A program made the translations under genes and the position numbers. Shown here piece by piece: positions 60,775-64,000 of a DNA stretch of 64,000 nucleotides (its first letter is position 1; each line of letters begins with the position of its first letter). This stretch comes from Icerya purchasi. Taxonomy: Eukaryota; Arthropoda; Insecta; Hemiptera; Monophlebidae. The stretch spans positions 137,714,172-137,778,171 of the forward strand of contig CM077115.1 of the NCBI GenBank assembly GCA_039619475.1, given 5' to 3'. The notes below the pieces were generated by a model. That model saw only the letters and a list, made by a program, of their open reading frames with translations, did not search any database and was not told the DNA's origin.

Positions 60775-62560
60775 AGAGTTTCAATACACTAAATTCACAG
60801 TGCAACAATTAAAAGACCACATTAAATATTTATTATGTTTCCAATACTAGGATTGTTGGAAAACGAGCGATTGCGTTATTAAACTTGTTAACTTATTTCT
60901 AAATATTACTGTAATTTTAAATTGGTGCCTACTCCAAAGAGTTAACCTTTTTATAGAAACTATCATAATGTTGTTGTTACCTTTATCACACTAAAATATA
61001 ATTATTTTTCATCGAATAATCATTTTTTACTGTTTAGCGTGTTTTTATTGATGTTTTAAATCTTAAAGTTAATATTTTGAAGAAAAAAAAAAAGGGTGAA
61101 ACATTTTAATATATTTCTTTGTAGAACATTAATAATACGCTACACATGAAATATTAAAAACAAAATCATCACCATAAAAAATAGTAACGTCTTTATGTAA
61201 TTAATATTTGCGAATATGCGGTAATTCGATACTATACGTCATAAAACTTTTTCCTACGGCTTCACCTAGACTCAACCTATACGGTTCTAAGTAAAAATAC
61301 TCGGCTGGTAATTATTAGCAGACGCGCGGTAAGGCGATTCAGAATTATTCGAAAGTTTATTTTTTTATGGAGCATTTCACGATAAATTGAAGGTTTTGAA
61401 AAAATTTTAATTATGTTGCAGCTGTCAGAATTGAAATAGAAATAGAAAGTTTGGCTTTAACGGTGCTCGGCTAATAAAATCCGTTTGCTAATTCACTTTT
61501 ACTTCGGTCAGTAATTTTGACAGACTACGATTAACAGTTTCATCGGCTAGTCTGATTTCTTGTTTTACACTGCGCTCCAATCGTAATCGTTCAGTCGCAT
61601 CTCTACTTCGTTATGTTAATTTTTACACCTGTGCACGAACCGGATATCATTGTTCACGTTCGGAAGCAGCATCGGAGGCTGCACTGTCATTCAGAATTCG
61701 AATAGTTCAAGATATTTTTATTTGCATATAAATTAACATTTTATGAACTTGCAAAATTTCAATGTCACTTTCTTCTAATAACGCTTCTAGATTATCCGAG
61801 AGGGACCGGTTTAACTTTTTATATTTATTATATTTTTTTATGATATATTAATGCGAGTTTTCCTTCTGTAAGTAATGTTCTGTTTCACTGCAACTCAGAA
61901 ACGTGTTTTTACGATATCAGTGTGCACCTGATTGTACATAGATTTGAATGAATACCCCGAGTCTTTCGAAAGTACCATGAACCATTACGACGGTAAGGAA
62001 GGATTTCCTCTTAAATATCGATGCTCTGTAGTACCTACCCGGATCACTATCATCAGCGATTTATTTAGCACTGTGTATCGCTGCCGTTATTGACTTTTTT
62101 TATATATGTAATTATTTGTCGCGAAGGCATGTACCTAGAGGAAGAGATATATTAAAAAACCCCGTTGCGATTCTTAGAAAATGCCTGTACATGATTTAAA
62201 AAAGCGGCGATACTTCCATAAAATTCAATATAAAATATAATTTATATAATTATCGACACGTTAATATCGTTTGTAGCACATACACGTTAAGTAAATATCA
62301 TACGAACGCTTTTTCATATTTGTCAGTTCGACCTGATTCCATTAATCGATAGCGCTACTGACGTACCGGTAAAACAATAGTCCTAATATGAAGCAAAAAC
62401 GCAAAAGAAGATAAGAAGATAAGGTTAGAATATCTTTAAAAATATTTCTCCCTTTTAAATATGATAAAAGCACAATAAACCATGATTGTGGGACTTTGCT
62501 CCCGGAAATATTACCCTCGACGTAAGAATAACATGATTAATATATATGTATATGTATGCA
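60775..62560. other. no gene seen
   Basis: AT-rich at first, with a more balanced stretch at 61250-62400. No coding region or transposon motif recognised. Confidence 0.4.
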
Positions 62561-62566
62561 TATATA

Positions 62567-62737
62567 ACTCGGCCATTTTGGCCTCGCAAGGGGCTGTGCC
62601 CCCTCTTGCTTATATTTCTTCCTCTTCCTCTTCCATACTTTGTATAAAATGATCAAAATTTACAACGTAATTCTAAATCGGTCTATACGAATATAATAAA
62701 ATAATCACAAAAATGCTATCCTAACATTTAATTTTTT
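62567..62737 (-). repeat. GGGGC stem-loop repeat, copy D, 5'-truncated
   Basis: On the minus strand, from high to low: GTTAGGATAGCATTTTTGTG, AGAATTACGTTGTAAATTTT, then AAGCAAGAGGGGGC, GCCCCTTGCGAGGCCAAAAT and GGCCGAGTTATATATG, ending in a TA-rich tract. The left half is missing. Confidence 0.85.
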
Positions 62738-62739
62738 AA

Positions 62740-63460
62740 AGTAAATTTATACTGATTTTTGTTACTAAGGGGAATTTATTTATTTCGTATATATAGAACG
62801 GATTGACTGATTTCGATGTTTTTTTGTTTTTTTTTTCCATTCGTCTCGGCCTGGAGAGTTCAGATTAAACTCGTCAATTCGATCCCCCTCCCCGCCTATT
62901 TTTTCTGTTGCTACTATCATGAATTACCTCATTCACAGTACAAAATTTTATTGAACTTTGTACTACTCTTATTATTGTTATCATTGGTCAGTTTGTGATG
63001 CACTTCACTTTGAAGTTTAATATAATTTTTTGGGGTTTTTCGATGTATTAATTACTAATGAACGTCATGGAATAATATAAACTGGGAAAAGGTAAGTATA
63101 ATTTCTGGGCGGTGATTATAGAAATAAGAATATATTGTATTTATTTCAACCTAAAACGCATATGTTTCTAAACATAAATATCATAAACATAAAAATGAAA
63201 ATATATTGATTCTTAGAATTAAACAATATACGTGTATACAAATGTTTCTCTCAATCATTTCGATTCGCTTCAATAAAGAAAATGCCTTGCTGCCACGTGT
63301 AATTATAATAGTTTTCATTTTGATTTTTGTACATTTATCGAATTTAATTCATTCTGAGTATTAATTTTATCGTAACAAAAAAAAAAAAATTTAATTCAGC
63401 TAATAAGTTAACACAACATTTATTGATTCTGAAGCGGTACGAAGTTCGCCGGGTTAGCTC
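62740..63460. other. no gene seen
   Basis: AT-rich. The small plus ORF 62816-62998 is not recognised. Confidence 0.4.
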
Positions 63461-63463
63461 GTG

Positions 63464-63513
<50 letters not shown>
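63464..63513. repeat. (TA)n-(GA)n compound microsatellite
   Basis: Twelve TA units followed by thirteen GA units. Confidence 0.95.
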
Positions 63514-63734
63514 ATCTGGTGACTGAGCTCTGTTCGCATTTATATTTCGAACTTGCATATGAATCAAATTAAAGTCATGAGTTTCACAGATATTTAAAAA
63601 TCATGCGAAAGAAATACGTAAGTTACAATTGCATTATCTTGTTATTTTCAATATTAAAAATATACTTTAATACTTAAACCCACCGTGTATAAATATCGTT
63701 AAATAAACTTATTTCATCACAAATCTCAATTTTC

Positions 63735-64000
63735 TACAGGGTCCGTCAACGAAGTGGATTATATTTCAAAAAATTATATCTCAGCTATAAATTACTACTC
63801 TAACGCGACCATTCCACAGCGTTTTCAGGTAGTTCGACGAGACTTGTTTTTTTTTTTTTTTGATATTCAGCAGTTCAACACAATGACTTAGTGAACGTGT
63901 GAGCAGCGTGTTTAGGCGATAGAGCGTTTTATTTTCCATGGTGATTCGTATGTGTCCGCCGCGCGCGATTTTCGAAATAAGTTTTCTGTAGCATTCAAAA
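63735..64000 (+). mobile_element. possible left end of a DNA transposon at the window edge
   Basis: ACAGGGTCCGTCAACGAAGT resembles a Tc1/mariner-type terminus (ACAGGGT...). GC-richer sequence follows to the window end. The other terminus, if any, lies beyond 64000, so this is weak. Confidence 0.3.

Noticed and set aside
1..64000. CRISPR arrays, rRNA genes or operon-type gene clusters
   Set aside because: No regularly spaced direct repeats or rRNA core sequences were seen, and the genes have introns.

Overview
This is an AT-rich, intron-rich eukaryotic window, most likely from an insect (possibly a hemipteran; that is inference). The support is GT-AG introns of 1 to 13 kb, two conserved animal genes, and a dense load of decayed mariner, hAT, Harbinger, Helitron and non-LTR elements. 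There is no bacterial-style gene organisation, CRISPR array or rRNA.

Two host genes can be supported. On the + strand, positions 2311-4213 hold the last two coding exons of an Hsc70-interacting protein (Hip/ST13) homologue; its TPR-coding exons lie to the left, outside the window. On the - strand, nine exons between 46519 and 8446 join without any phase conflict into one 723-residue otopetrin, a predicted 12-helix proton channel. The gene spans 38 kb. It meets Hip tail to tail, with about 4 kb between the stop codons. A GC-richer stretch at 55560-56345 may hold its 5' non-coding exon and promoter.

The rest is mostly transposon-derived. By otopetrin intron: intron 8 (8686-11718) has a hAT-type MITE, a dead mariner and a long hairpin. 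Intron 6 (14578-18460) has a decayed non-LTR element with a YADD motif. Intron 4 (20628-24968) has LINE pieces, a dead ZMYM-like hAT transposase and a broken Helitron Rep gene. Intron 2 (26282-33032) has LINE ends, a Tc1/mariner element with unusually long inverted repeats, a Harbinger transposase N-terminus and an unclassified element with TA target sites. Intron 1 (33220-46368) has a tRNA-like SINE head, a hAT MITE with a perfect 8-bp duplication, a mariner MITE and a Helitron set in one TTTATATATA array, a recurrent repeat with a GGGGC stem-loop, LINE 3' ends, and palindromes. The right arm (46520-64000) has more LINE 3' ends, MITEs and hairpins, but no host exon that I could recognise.

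The main results are the otopetrin gene model, which no single ORF reveals, and several repeat families: the GGGGC stem-loop repeat, the TATTGAAC-module repeat, the 1-kb element with TIR TGTGACCTGGCGCGACAAAA, and twin truncated LINE copies with the same 5' end and the same broken frame.
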